Positions 45,501 through 58,507 are shown, counted from the first letter of the stretch. The stretch: 64,000 nt of DNA from Cryphonectria parasitica EP155 (GCF_011745365.1 NW_024468917.1:1984001-2048000); one strand, 5' to 3'. A program made the numbers and translations. The notes: generated from the sequence alone by a model not told the origin.

Positions 45501-47202
45501 CGGATTGCTTCTCGTCAGGCGTCGCAATCTCGGCCATCTTGAATACGAATTTGTTGGTTGACGAAGCGACTTCCACGCCAGCAACACCCTGCTCAGACAG
45601 AGGCTCCTGGGCTTTCGCCCACACAATGCTGAGGAGGTGCCTATGAGCAAATGCCGTCTCAGAGACCTTCATATATGCCAATTTGACAGAAGAGTCCCTA
45701 GACCGACAGGCCTCTTCCAAAACCCTCATCGGCGTGACACCTGTCAACTTCCCAAAATCTCTTATCGTGGTCTTGGTTCCATCGCTGTTGTTCATAACAG
45801 TGCTGGTCTTGCCATCAGCACCGACCTCGTTGGTGGGCAGAGCGGCAAACAGGTCCGCCAGTGCTTGATCTTCCTCGTCTTCATTCTCTGCTAAAATCTC
45901 TGCCGCCATGCGCTTCGCCTCTCTTGCAATCTCATCATCCTCTTCATCTTCATTGTCAGAGGCAGCTTCTTCCATCTCTTTCGTGGACGCTTCCTCTGCC
46001 GGCTTTGGGGAAGATTCCGCCTCAGCCTTGAGCCTCTTATTCTCCGCAAAGTCCCTCTCAAGGGCGATCCTCCGAGGCTCCCATTGCATCTGCGCTAGGC
46101 CAGCATCGAAAAGAGGATCTTTCTCAATTCTGTCTATCTTAGCCAGCAGTCTGGGTGTTTCTGAGTCGTCAGCGGAGTCTCCAGCCATCGAGGATGGCTG
46201 GAGTTGTTGCCCAGACTTGCGACTCTTTCGTGGCGCATCCTGCTGCGGTCGCTGTATCGAAAATAATTTTGTCTTTGTGTCCAAATATGCGGGTATAAGA
46301 TCATCGGGTTCTATATCGCTGTCGTACGTGACGATTTGTCGTCGTGGTGTAGCTGTGCCAGAAGACCGTCCGGTCACATTCCCGTTCTTTTTCTTCGACT
46401 TTGCCTTTTGTAGAGTCTCTGGTTCCATGAGCAGCGGCGTGGTTGCTCCAGAAGGCAAAGGGGTATCAGCGGGCGTCTGTCCCTGCCTGCCTCGCTTGTC
46501 ATAGTCTGGCAGGTCGCCCGCTGGGCATTCTCTCGCCAGCCAGTCTAACGCCTCGTCTAAGCCCCAGATAGAATCCTTGTTACTTCCAGAAATGTTTGTT
46601 GATATATCCAAGACAAATTGCAAAGCACCCTGTACCTTCTCTTCTGGGAACCCCGTGCCTTGCAGGGCCTGTTGCAATGTCCACATTTTGATCGTCAGGT
46701 CCTCCTCGGACAGCATCTTCCCGCCTGTCGCTCCCTCAGAATTTGTGTTGGAAGCGGCAAATCGACCCTCTGCCTGGATCAAATCCAGGATATGGTCCAT
46801 GAGCTCCGTGGGCAACCATTTCTTCGCATTGAGAGACTCTGCCTGGCTTCGTAACAGCCGCCTCTCTGTATCGAGTCGTTGCTTCTGCCGCTGTGCATCT
46901 CGTTTGCTCTTTTGGGCGTATTTCTCCACTAACAACTGTAGCTCGGACTCTTCGAGTTGGGCCTCGAACTCCTCGGGCGTCAATTCTTTCTTCGTCTTCT
47001 CGGCAGTGCTCGCAGCCTTGTCGCTATCGTTGGGGTTCGGGGGTGGTTGTCCATTCGACTTGGTAGCTTCTGAAGTTTTGTTGGAAGGAGTAGGGGCAGT
47101 ATCTACTGGCTCGACCCGGGCCTTGGAAACGACTGATGTTGTGGCATATCCTCTCGCAGGGTTGGCAGCGGGCTTCGACTTCTTCTTCTTGTTGCCTGCC
47201 AT
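42537..47202 (-). CDS. Large DEAH-box RNA helicase (DHX29/DHX57, yeast YLR419W type)
   Basis: Three exons: 47202-43004, 42952-42877 and 42797-42537; 1511 aa. The ATG at 47202 gives MAGNKKKKSKPAANPARGYATT; the frame is open a little upstream but only from TTG. Order of parts: basic N-terminus, a Lys/Arg/Gln-rich coiled coil (about 75-125), a UBA-like region (EKVQGALQFVLDIS) and an acidic linker. An RWD-like domain follows (LAYMKVSETAFAHRHLLSIVWA). Then come the helicase core with GETGCGKST (about 714-722), DEVH (824-827), SATVDAERF and QRRGRAGR, the HA2 domain, and a C-terminal OB fold completed only by the two last small exons (LNAHETTAAESFA and MYSGVLVLDGNR). Animal DHX29 assists scanning on structured mRNA leaders; a role in translation here is inferred. 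Intron 2 has a C10 run. Confidence 0.93.
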
Positions 47203-47827
47203 GATGGATATCAAGCTATGATGATGATGACGACGACGACGAATGACAGGAGCGAAAGAAGCGGTTCGTTATACAGTCTGTGGGAAGAGAAAGAAGAAGA
47301 AGAAGGGATGAGTGAAGGCCAACGGAGTAGGTATAAAGCACAGAGTATGGAGGGTTGAAGCCTAGCCAACAAGTCAGAAGGACGTAATAGTACTGTTGAA
47401 AACAAAGGCCCTTGCGTTCACTAGGTCAAGTTCACTGGTATACAAGGCACTGAGGCCAACAGGGATTGAGCTCCATAGTAAAAAAAAGACCACTCCAACC
47501 CTGACCCCGCGAAAATGGCAGAAACGCGCGACCGCTTACGAAGTTGGGAAGAGACCCCACCATCTGCTCCCCAAAGCTGGCAAAGCTAGTGAGTCTTTCG
47601 GCGAGCCGCAAAGTTATAGATCCAGACACAGACCCAGACCGAGACACAGACCCGGGAGTCCTACCCTCCAGTTCACAGGCTACACGAGCAAATGAGCGAG
47701 TTGGAGCGCTACATGATACCCTCGGACCCTAGAGTGCCTCTTGTTTTTCTCATTTTCCTTTTTTGCCTTCTCCCCCTTCCTCCTCGAAATAGTTGCGCCA
47801 TGCAAATTCCGTGTCTCACTTGCCAGC
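47203..47827. promoter_or_regulatory. Shared divergent promoter of helicase and GCN1
   Basis: 625 bp between opposed start codons. An ATG/ACG trinucleotide tract lies next to the helicase start (47217-47243), and a TC-rich leader lies before GCN1. No binding site is recognised with confidence. Confidence 0.5.
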
Positions 47828-50800
47828 ATGACTGAACACGCCGAATTGAACGGCGCTGCGCCAGCTCTCGATCTCAAGGCTACCAAGGCTGCATTGACCT
47901 CCTCGTCGACCTCTTCAAGGATCTCGCAGCTTCGCACAGTTGATGATAAGATCTCCCAAAAGGGTATGCTGTTCCCTGCGATTTTGCAGTCTCAGGTGAC
48001 GAGCTCGTTGCTAACCTATTCTTGCTTCTAAAGCTCTTGACAAGCAGATCCAGTTGCAACTTCTCAAGCTCCTCTTCTGGACTCACTCCTTCTATGGCGA
48101 CCGAGATTCACGACTGGCGGTGCAACGATGTCTGATCTCGATCTGCAAGGAGGGCGACGCCGCTCTTCTTACGCCTCTTGTGGCCGCCATCCGCCAAGAA
48201 GCCCTTAAGCCGGGCATTGCGAGCTCCAATGCCTTCGTCCTCCTCGAGTGGTGCAGTTTGTTGGCGCAAAACCTGGCCGGAACACCACACTGGGACAAGC
48301 TCGGCAAGGACATAATAGTGGCGGCAGCTGATGCCTTGGACAAGTGCTGCTCGGCCTCATCAAAATCTGGTGTGGCCCACTCGGCTCTCGTGGTCGCCCG
48401 TCGTGGCATTCGGAAGCTAGTATCTGTGCCGGACAGCAGAGAGAAGACGATATCCGAGGCCGTACAAGTGCTATCTGCGAAGGCTGCGCAGGCCTCTCCC
48501 AAGAACGCCATCATGCTCGGCGTGATTGCCGGTGTGTGCTCGAGGAAACCCGAAGCAACGCCGATCCTGGAACAGCAAAAATCCCATTACTTCAGCTTCT
48601 ACGTTCGAGAGGTGATAGGTTCCAAGACACCATTACCAAAACACCTGGCAGCTGGCCTCGGCGACTTCTTCTCTGCATTTGTGACGCCTGAGGAGTTCGA
48701 GAAGGAGATCGTAACGCCGTTGGAAAAGGGGCTCCTGCGTGCGCCTGAGATCGTTTTAAACGACCTCATTACGCCCCTCGTCAAGAGCCTGCCAAAAGAT
48801 TGGGATCTGTCCAAGGTTCTACAGGGGCATCTGCTCAAGTCTCTACTATCCAACATCAAGTCATCAAATGCCGTCATTCGATCTGGGGCTGTCACGGCCT
48901 TCCGCATTCTGGCAGATAAATGCCATGATATGGTTCTCATGGAGAAAGTCGCAGACGAGCTTTTGTCCCCATTAAAAAGTGGCAAACTGGCTTCGCCTGA
49001 CCACAGGATCCTTCACTGTGAGATGCTGTCAGCGTTGCCTATGTTTGGAGCCGTTGCTGCCAAGATCGTCGGCGGTCTGCCAACCCCTATTGGCAAGGAA
49101 GGCAACGAGGCTGCACTGACTGCGGAAACTTCTGTCTTGAGCGCCTCTGTCAAGGTTCTCATGACTGAAGGCACGGAGATACCCAAGACTGTTACTGATA
49201 CATATGCAAAAGGCCTCGCAGACAAGAAGCTGTCGTCACGGCGAATCTGGGTGCTGAGTGTAGGGGACGTCCTGAATTCTTTCGAATCTGGCGATACCCG
49301 AACTCCAGTGTTCGTCAAGTTCGCCGAGTCCGTCCTGCCTGCTCTCTTCACTACCTACAACGACGTTCTGAAAAACCCTCTGAAGTCGTCTCAGGACGGT
49401 ACCATAACCGCAGCTTATGTTCTCTGCGCTGTCGCTCCACCTCTTCTTGAGATTGAAAGCAATGAGAAGCTCAGCTCTTTGCTCGGACAGTTTTCTATAT
49501 CGAAACAGTGTTTGAATCTGGAGCCTAAGCCGTCTTTCCTCCTCAATCCACGTGTCTACACCAAAATCACGTCGGCTGAAGATGCGCGGTGGCTCTCCAG
49601 AGCACTGTCAGCTGTCGCGTCGTCATTGCCAGACCACATCTCTGGACCCGCTGCCGTCAATACCGCTTGGGTACACGCCTTTCTGTACCTAATCTGTACT
49701 ACGTCCCTGAGCACGAGACTCCAAAAAGAGTGCGCCGACACTCTGAGCAAAGTGTATCTGTACAACGTCGAAAAGATGTCCAGGATCGTAATTTCTGGCA
49801 TATGGGAGTGGATAGAGTCCGTCAACAGTGGCGACAAAGAGAGCGCGCCTCTGCTGGCCAAGGCTGACAATAGCAACCTACAAGTTGCTCTCAGGTCAAT
49901 ATGTCTGACATCTGAGGATCTCAAGAAGGCGGATCAGGAACCTAACAAGGCACTGCTTGAGGAGCAAATGTGCTCCTTGCTTGTTCTCGCGAGACCGCAA
50001 CTGATACCTCGTTCCGCCTGGATTGACCTGTGCTTGCGGCTTAACTTGGATCCGGGCGATTTGGCAAGAAAATATGAAACGGCCTTGCTTGATGAAGTTG
50101 TTAGGCGTTCGGATTTCTCACAACCCGTAAGTCCGAATTTCTTCGCCTGCCAACGATCTCTACTTACCTTTTTCTCTTCTCAGGCCCCTGTGAAGGAAGC
50201 TGCGTATGATGCCGCAGCAGAGCTCGCCTTCGTCGCGCCAGAAACCATGACCCGGAGGATTGAAACGCTCATCCGAACTGATCTCAACGTCGTAAAGCTG
50301 GCGGACATCGGACCGCTGGAAGCGGCCATCTTCCGGACGCCAGAGGGGACAGCATTCGTGGACGTTCTTGCCAAGAAGGAGAACGTTATCCCCAACAAGA
50401 ACGTCAAAGACTACGATACTCTGAAGTGGGAAGAAGATCTGAGAGCCCAGCTGGCAGCGAAGAAGGGGACGCAAAAGAAGCTCACGGCAGATGAGACGGC
50501 AAAGGTGAATGCCCAACTAAAGAAAGAGGTCGAGATACGAAAGAGTGTTCAACACGTCGCAGCTCAAATGTTGAGAGGCATTGGTGTTGTTCGCAGTCTC
50601 GCCACTGGTCCGCCCACCGACGCCTCCCTATGGATGGGCGCTGCTGTCAATTCACTGCTGGATGCTCTCGACGCGGGAGCAAGCTTGATTACCGGAGACG
50701 CCGGCCCACAGGCCTATATTGCTTTGGCTAATCGGATCTCAGACCGGCTGGGATCTATGCGCCCTTTTGTTGGGATCGCAACATTGAGGGCGCACGAAAT

Positions 50801-53800
50801 CTCAAGTCTCCCTGAGAATCTGCAGCAGGAGCCATTCGAGGACCTAGTGACTCGTGTCCTCTACCGTCTGCGCTTTGCGGGAGAACAACGACCATTTGAC
50901 ACTGTCTCGCTCATCTACATATTGCCGTTGATCCTCTTTGTCATCCACAGAGGTGGATTTGGAAAGACACCAGATGACCGCGATGCACAGCTGGTATTGG
51001 CAATTGAATTCCTGTCATTCCACACCAGCGTTTGCGAGGACGAGGCAATTCCGCGATTAGAGGTCTTGTCTATGCTCATCTTCTCGATGCAGCACTATGC
51101 TCAGCACTACAAGATTGCAAAGGACTGTTTCGCAGATCTTGTGCGCTGTATCGCGCCAAATATCAGCCGCGATGAGGTAAATGTTCTTTCCAGAGGGGCC
51201 ATTGTACCACAAGCGTCTGTCAAGACCACGGTGCTACAGTCTATCAGCGCTGAGGTCGACATGAGCGATTTGGGCTTTTCACAAGAGATTTGGCTGGCAT
51301 GTCACGATGACGTCGACGAGAATGTGGAACTCGGCCAGGAAATTTGGCAAGAGAGCGATTTCCATGTCTCAGCTGATGTTCCTTTGATGATGCTTGCCTA
51401 TGTAGAGAGCCAGGAAATTCAGTTGCGCCGCGCCGCAGCGAAGTCTCTGGCCGAGGCGGTGAGCTTGCACAAATCGACAATGCAGGAGGTTCTTGAGAAA
51501 TTAAGGGCGTCCTACGCAGAGCTCGCCAAAGAGAGGAAGCAGGAACTTGATGCATTTGGCATGCCGAGGAAGATGGACCTATCTGATCCATGGGAGGCCA
51601 GACACGGCATTGCTTTCGCCTTCAAAGAGCTTGCACCGCATCTTGAGAAGTCTCAACTTGATGACTTCTTCGCCTTCCTCATCGAGTCAGGTCCGCTGGG
51701 TGACCGAAATGACACTGTGAGAGGCGAGATGCTAGAAGCAGCGAACAATGCCATCACTGTCCACGGCAAGGCCATATTGGATAAGCTGATGCAAGCATTT
51801 GAGCGGACACTCGAGGTGCCTGACAAGGGCTCAGCCTTTGGCGACCGAGTCAACGAGGCAGTGATTATTATGTATGGTACGCTGGCTCGGCATCTCAAGC
51901 CAGGCGATGCCAAGATATCTGCTGTCATCGATAGGCTTTTGGTCACACTCAGCACGCCATCCGAGACTGTTCAGTACGCTGTGGCTGAATGTCTGCCACC
52001 TCTCGTCCGAACCTGTGGCGACAAGTCGTCCAAATACTTCGACCAGGTCATGGAGACTCTTCTCGCGTCCAAGAAATATGCGGAGCAGCGTGGTGCGGCC
52101 TATGGTCTCGCCGGCCTGGTGCTTGGCCGTGGAATCACGTCTCTCAAGGATTACCGCATAATGAGCACTCTCAAGGGCGCTAATGAGAACAAGAAAGAGG
52201 TCAATCAGAGGGAGGGTGCCCTCTTGGCCTACGAGCTCCTTTCGTCCATGCTTGGGCGTCTTTTCGAGCCCTACGTCATCCAAATCGTGCCGCAGCTGCT
52301 TACAGGTTTTGGCGATGGTAATGCGAATGTACGCGATGCCGCATTAGCTGCATCAAAGGCTTGCTTCGCTCATCTCAGTCCTTACGGTGTCAAGAAGATC
52401 ATGCCTACTCTGCTGTTCGGTCTGGACGACGACCAGTGGCGCAGCAAGAAGGGGGCTTGCGACCTGCTAGGAGCCATGGCTTATCTTGATCCTCAACAGC
52501 TGGCGCAGAGTCTGCCGGATATCATTCCGCCATTGACTGCTGTCCTCAATGACAGTCATAAAGAGGTCCGTGCTGCCGCGAAGCAGAGTCTGAAGAGGTT
52601 CGGCGAGGTCATCAATAACCCTGAAGTCAAGAGTCTGGTGTCTATCCTCCTCAAAGCCCTTAGCGACCCTACAAAGTACACAGACGAGGCACTGGATTCT
52701 CTCATCAAAGTTCAGTTCGTGCACTACCTGGATGCGCCGTCGTTGGCTCTTGTCAGCCGCATCTTGCAGCGTGGTCTAGGCGACAGGTCTAACACGAAGC
52801 GCAAGGCATCTCAAGTTATTGGTAGCTTGGCACATCTCACCGAGAAGAAGGACCTTGTTGCCCATTTGCCTGTGTTGGTGGCTGGCCTCAAAATTGCTGT
52901 CGTAGACCCTGTGCCAACCACCCGAGCAACTGCCTCAAGGGCACTGGGTTCACTGGTGGAGAAGCTAGGCGAAGATGCTTTGCCGGATCTCATTCCCCAA
53001 CTCATGCAGACCCTCAAATCCGACACTGGTGCTGGCGACCGTCTTGGTTCTGCACAGGCACTGTCCGAAGTCCTCGCAGGGCTTGGCACCTCCCGTCTCG
53101 AGGAGACTCTGCCTACCATCCTGCAGAATGTCGAATCTTCCAAGGCTGCCATTCGCGAAGGCTTCATGTCACTGTTCATTTTCCTGCCTGTGTGCTTCGG
53201 AAATAGCTTTGCCAACTACCTCGGCAAGATCATCCCTCCCATCTTGGCTGGTCTAGCAGACGATGTGGAATCGATCCGCGAGACAGCCCTACGAGCCGGT
53301 CGTCTGCTTGTCAAGAATTTCGCTGCTAAGGCTGTGGATCTTTTGCTTCCCGAGCTTGAGCGTGGTCTGGCTGATGACAGCTACAGAATTCGACTCAGCT
53401 CCGTCGAGCTTGTCGGTGATCTGCTCTTCAACCTCAGTGGCATCACAGGCAAGGAAGATGTCGAGGAGATGGAGGAGGAGACCATCAGAGAAGCCGGTAC
53501 ATCCCTGCGCGAGACGCTTGGCGAAGAGAAGCGCAACAAGATTCTATCGGCACTCTATGTCTGCCGCAACGATACTGCCGCCGCCGTTCGCGCTGCAGCC
53601 ATTAGCGTCTGGAAGGCACTGGTATCCAGCCCAAGAACGCTTAAGGAGTTGGTCCCAACTCTTACCCAACTTATCATTCGCCGCCTCGGCAGCGCCAACA
53701 TGGAACACCGTGTCATTGCCAGCAATTCCCTGGGCGAACTCATTCGCAGGGCTGGCGACGGTGTTCTTGCGAGTCTCTTGCCAACCTTGGAGGATGGCCT

Positions 53801-56058
53801 GCAGACTTCGACCGACACAGATGCGCGACAAGGTATCTGTCTGGCTCTGAAGGAGCTCATTTCATCCGCCTCCCCAGAAGCTCTCGAAGACCATGAGAAG
53901 ATTCTCATCTCGGTTGTCCGGACTGCTCTTACCGACTCGGATGAGGACGTCAGAGAGGCCGCGGCTGAGGCTTTCGACTCGCTGCAGCAGATCCTGGGCA
54001 AGCGCGCTGTCGACCAAGTGTTGCCATATCTGCTTAACCTTCTGCGGTCTGACGAGGATGCGGACCATGCTCTGCAGGCTCTTTTGACACTGCTCACGGA
54101 GACAACCCGATCCAACATCATTCTGCCAAACCTCATCCCGACTCTCATCGCTCCTCCAATCTCCGCATTCAATGCAAAGGCGTTGGCGTCCCTGTCCAAG
54201 GTTGCAGGCGCTGCTATGAACCGTCGCCTGCCTGGCATCATCAACTCACTTATGGACAACATCATCAACTCCACCGATGATGAACTGCGTGAAGACCTCG
54301 ATAAGTCGTTCGACACTGTCATCTTGTCCATTGACGAGTCTGATGGCCTGAACACGACAATGAACGTGCTCCTTCAGCTTATGAAGCACGAGGACCACCG
54401 GAAGCGGGCATCGACAGGACGGCATCTTGCCAACTTCTTTGCCCAGACCGACGTAGATTACGCTCGCTACAACCAGGACATCATCCGTGCCCTACTTATC
54501 TCTTTCGGTGACCGGGATATGGAGGTCGTCAGGGCTGCTTGGGGTGCATTAAGCGAGTTTACCAAACATCTCAGAAAGGAAGAAATGGACGCACTCGTTT
54601 CATCCACGAGACAGACTCTTCTCCAAGTCGGCGTCGCTGGCTCCAACTTACCTGGTTTCGAACTACCCAAGGGCATCAATGCCATCCTGCCGATCTTCTT
54701 GCAGGGCCTCATGAACGGAACGCCCGACCAAAGGACAACAGCTGCTCTCGCCATTTCCGATATTGTGGACAGAACAAGCGAGGCTTCTCTGAAGCCTTTT
54801 GTTACTCAGATCACAGGTCCTCTCATCCGTGTCGTCTCAGAGCGGTCAACGGATGTCAAGTCCGCCATCCTTCTTGCTCTCAATAACCTGCTGGAGAAGA
54901 TGCCAACTGCGCTCAAGCCATTCTTGCCTCAGTTGCAACGCACCTTTGCCAAATCCCTGGCCGATACTTCAAGTGACTTACTTCGGACACGTGCGGCTAA
55001 AGCCCTGGGTACTTTGATCAAGTTCACGCCTCGTGTCGACCCTCTCATCGCCGAGCTAGTGACCGGCTCTAAGACATCTGATCCTGGTGTCAGAACAGCC
55101 ATGCTCAAGGCTTTGTATGAGGTCATCAGTAAAGCAGGCGCCAACATGGGCGAGTCGTCTCGGACGGCTGTCCTCGGTCTCATCGACATGGAAACAGATG
55201 AGCGTGACGACAACATGACTATCACCAACGCCAAGCTCTTTGGCGCTCTCCTGAAGAACGTGCCGCCAGAGGTGGCAACCAATCTGCTCAAGAGCAGGGC
55301 CATGACCACGAATTTCAGTCACACATCGGTATTGACTCTGAATGCTGTGTTGGTAGAGTCACCGTCAACGTTGCTGGACACCCCGCTGGCTGAGGATCTG
55401 CCCGAATTGCTGTGTCAAGGCATGTCCCACAAAGAGGTAGGTCACTGCCCCATTACTTCTCATTTAGCACAGCAAAATACTAACTCATTATTGTTAGCCT
55501 TTCATTGCAGACAACTTCATCCTGGCAACTGGCAAATATCTCCTGACCGACACACCAAAGTCCTTTGAGTCGACCAAATCAATTTTCGAATCCCTCGCCA
55601 TCCTCATCCCACCCGGTGGACCCGTCGATGCCCGCCGCCTCTCGCTTGTAGTGGTGCGCACAGTGTGCCGCGCCAACATGGACATGGTCCGTCCACACCT
55701 TGGCCTCCTTGCGCCTCCCATATTCGCATCGGTCCGTGACATGGTCATCCCAGTGAAGCTTGCAGCCGAAGCCGCATTCGTCGCAATCTTCAACGTCGTG
55801 GACGACGAGAGCAAGATCTTTGACAAGTTCTTGGCCAGTGACGTGGGCACTGCTCTTCCTGCCAATACCAAGAGGAGCATGGGCGATTACTTCAAGCGTG
55901 TGGCGCTGAGATTAGGAGCTCAGGCTAGGGAGAGGAGAGATGCTGAGGGCGGTATGACTGGTACGTTGGGATTGGGTGAGGACGAACGCGAAGATGAGAG
56001 GGAGATCTGGAGTGTGGGGAAGGTAGACGTTGGCGGAGATGTTTTTGGGAAGGACTAG
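47828..56058 (+). CDS. gcn1: GCN1, eIF2-alpha kinase activator (HEAT-repeat ribosome sensor)
   Basis: Ribosome-bound activator of the Gcn2 kinase in amino-acid starvation and ribosome-collision signalling. Four exons: 47828-47963, 48034-50126, 50184-55436 and 55498-56058; 2680 aa, matching yeast (2672). The ATG at 47828 (MTEHAELNG) opens a frame that reaches KISQK/ALDKQIQLQLLKLLFW after the first intron. HEAT repeats run throughout; the eEF3-like central region includes YGLAGLVLGRGI, LGAMAYLDPQQLAQSLPDIIPPL and NTKRKASQVIGSLAHLTE. The RWD-binding part that contacts Gcn2 is expected around residues 2050-2350. The second intron (50127-50183, 57 nt) is stop-free and in frame; splicing gives SQP/APVKEAAYDAAAEL. 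The last intron restores HKE/PFIADNFILATGKYLL. No truncation or frameshift seen. Confidence 0.97.
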
Positions 56059-57517
56059 GCGAATAGGGGTGCTGTACTTGCTTGAAAAGGGTGTGGTGGA
56101 CCTCGTGAGGGTTCGTGAGCTTCGAGAAGATACCAATGGGTTGTTTGCTCTCTTCTTTTTATATGATTCAATGCATGGCATGGTTACCAATTGCTTAGGT
56201 TCAAAGTTTGTAGTTGGATGGGGGAGGGAAAAAAAGCACATGGCTGGATTTTAATTTTTCGAAAGTGGACGAATTGATTTCCAGGTCCCCAAGATATGGT
56301 CAGAATGACAGCACTCTTGCCAGACATGTTTTGTTTCGTGAGCGCCTTCACTCAGGTCCTCGGTTAACTGTCCTCGTGCTCTCAATCCTACCTCTTTGTT
56401 CAGATCTCTTCCTGAGCATTCTTCACAACCTTGAAGATCTCCTCACAACCACCCTATGCGCATGACGGGTGTCTGTCTCAGTCTGTGAACTCCATAAGCA
56501 GAACAGTCCACCCACCGCCACTAATAATCATGATTCTCAGCTGTCTCTAGATTTTCACCAGTGTTCAACCCAGCACAACCTCGATCGATTGTATGTCACA
56601 AAGTGAAAGACATAGTAAACAGTAGGGAACGTTGGTATGCACTTGCTTTGAAACTTCAAACTGTAGCCTTGCCAATTGTCTCCTGTTCTTGGTGCTCTTC
56701 TGGTCTTTTGCTCATGTATACTCATATCGTCTCGTATGATAGTGCATATTCCTTAACTATCCACTCAAATCGAAGGTGCCACTATGCCATTCCATCCTCC
56801 CCGCACCAGTATGCTGTATCAATACATTCAATGCGGTTCCTATTAACCTCACTAAGCTGAACTGATGGCCTTAGATTATCAATATATATCCTGTGAATTT
56901 TCAACTCAGCTGGATTCACGGTATTGGAGAGTGTGCAATGCAGACCTTGTTAATTGAGTGTCGATATTGAAGAGGAGCTTATTATTTGGTTTATAAAACC
57001 ATTACTCTTTCTGTAAAATATAGAATATTTTCTTAATCTCTGTTTCTAATGATACAATGAATAAGGGTTCACGCTGCTAGTAGTGACAACTTACTTAGTG
57101 ACTTTACACAGAATAGTATAATTAGCTAAAGCTTCTTCAGATGTCAGAGCACACATTTTGTCAGAATATCCTTACATTTACTCATTTGTCTGGATTACAA
57201 CAGAGGGTGAATCACTTGTTTGAACATAATTTAAACATTCAGCCAATTCCAGAATATAAATATTAAGCCTTAAACACTCTGAACAAACATTTCTGGCTTG
57301 GTTTATTAGCAATGTGCACCACATCGTATGAGCACTGCACAAACTCGCCAGAAGCTGTGGTCTGCTAAAATAAAACTGAGTGAGTTTACCACCTCTAACA
57401 CTGTTTTATTTGCAACCCCTTTGGAGGTAGATTTCCGATAATTTGTATAATCCGCACAATTGACTGAGTCTAATACACTTCGACATTAACAATGTTTTAT
57501 ACTGAAGAGCAACAATA
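56059..57517. other. AT-rich intergenic region
   Basis: About 1.5 kb, becoming clearly AT-rich after 56850. It contains a TATAAATA box before the Cys-rich orphan. No transposon coding, terminal repeats or tRNA recognised. Confidence 0.5.
57255..57262 (+). promoter_or_regulatory. TATA box of the Cys-rich orphan
   Basis: TATAAATA about 255 bp upstream of the ATG at 57518, the same octamer as before the two orphans at 8-11 kb. Confidence 0.5.
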
Positions 57518-58225
57518 ATGGAGCAAGACTATCTACGGCAACACCGACAGCTCCATGGTGATGAGATGGACCTGACTCTCAAGCAAATCGCGATATGGGG
57601 GCATAAACATGGGTTCCAGCTCCTGGACAAGAAGAAGTGCTGCAAATGCAACATGCAGCCAGGGAAGGAATGCCATTGTCGTGATGTTGGTTGCAAAATG
57701 TCGCATTGCGGAGACGATGATCATGGACCATGCGGCAATGGGCACACTGGGTGTGCGAATTGCGCTTGGGACATCGAGAAGAAGATTCCAGTGACCAAGA
57801 AGGCGCTACAAGCTTATCGTCTGCTCAAGAAGGATGCGGCTGTATTGCATAGCGAGTTGCTTCAGAAGGATGACGAGTTAGCCACAAGAAGAAAGCAGCT
57901 TGCGAATGCTCAGAATTTCTGTAAAACTCTGGAGATAAGTATTTCAAGGCGAGACTCTGAAATCAAGGAGTCACAGGCGAAATACCAGATGATACAGGAG
58001 AAGTTGGGGAGGTCGAAGGTAGTGGGACAAAAGAAAGCAGCGGATAAGCCTGTGGACAATGTCGCTGTAGAAGGGAAAGCAATAGACAGAGGAGTTGCTT
58101 CTGAGGATTCCTGGAAAGCTGGGGAAGGAAAGATAGCAGAGAAACCCGTAAAGGATGCTATTGCCAAGGGAAGGACAACAGACATGAGCGTTGCTCCTGA
58201 GGAATCCTTGCAGGCATGTGACTAG
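57518..58225 (+). CDS. Cys-rich, coiled-coil orphan with C-terminal tandem repeat
   Basis: ATG at 57518, 235 aa, single exon, no family recognised. Residues 41-82 contain ten Cys (41, 42, 44, 52, 54, 59, 64, 72, 79, 82) and several His, a density that suggests a zinc-binding module. Residues 92-165 look like a coiled coil (KKDAAVLHSELLQKDDELA). The tail is two imperfect 30-residue units beginning ADKPVDNVAVEGK (175) and AEKPVKDAIAKGR (207), each ending in a similar SEDSWKA/PEESLQA segment. No signal peptide, so not a typical secreted effector. The surrounding AT-rich DNA and unique composition resemble the orphans at 7-11 kb. Function unknown. Confidence 0.6.
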   Translation: MEQDYLRQHRQLHGDEMDLTLKQIAIWGHKHGFQLLDKKKCCKCNMQPGKECHCRDVGCKMSHCGDDDHGPCGNGHTGCANCAWDIEKKIPVTKKALQAYRLLKKDAAVLHSELLQKDDELATRRKQLANAQNFCKTLEISISRRDSEIKESQAKYQMIQEKLGRSKVVGQKKAADKPVDNVAVEGKAIDRGVASEDSWKAGEGKIAEKPVKDAIAKGRTTDMSVAPEESLQACD

Positions 58226-58507
58226 GCAAGATCGCCCTGACGGGCACTGTTGGGGCTTCTGAATCGCTCGAGTAGGAAAAGGAGTGACATGGGGCAGAGT
58301 GTTTATTGATGGCCCGGAAGCCAGAGAAAGTCACATTTCTCTATGATGCATTGGGTCGGATTGTGAGCAAGGGCTGAAAGCTTGTGTAATGTTATGATGC
58401 CCAACTAAGATATTGTGTAGCAGCACGCATGATCATAATTGGACTACTCATAGTAGGCAGTATTTGTTTCCTTACCTCTGTATTTGTGTAACCTCGTGAG
58501 TCTCGAT

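Noticed and set aside
56900..57500. AT-rich stretch as a RIP-mutated transposon
   Set aside because: No transposase or reverse-transcriptase remnants, terminal repeats or target duplications seen; base composition alone is not enough.
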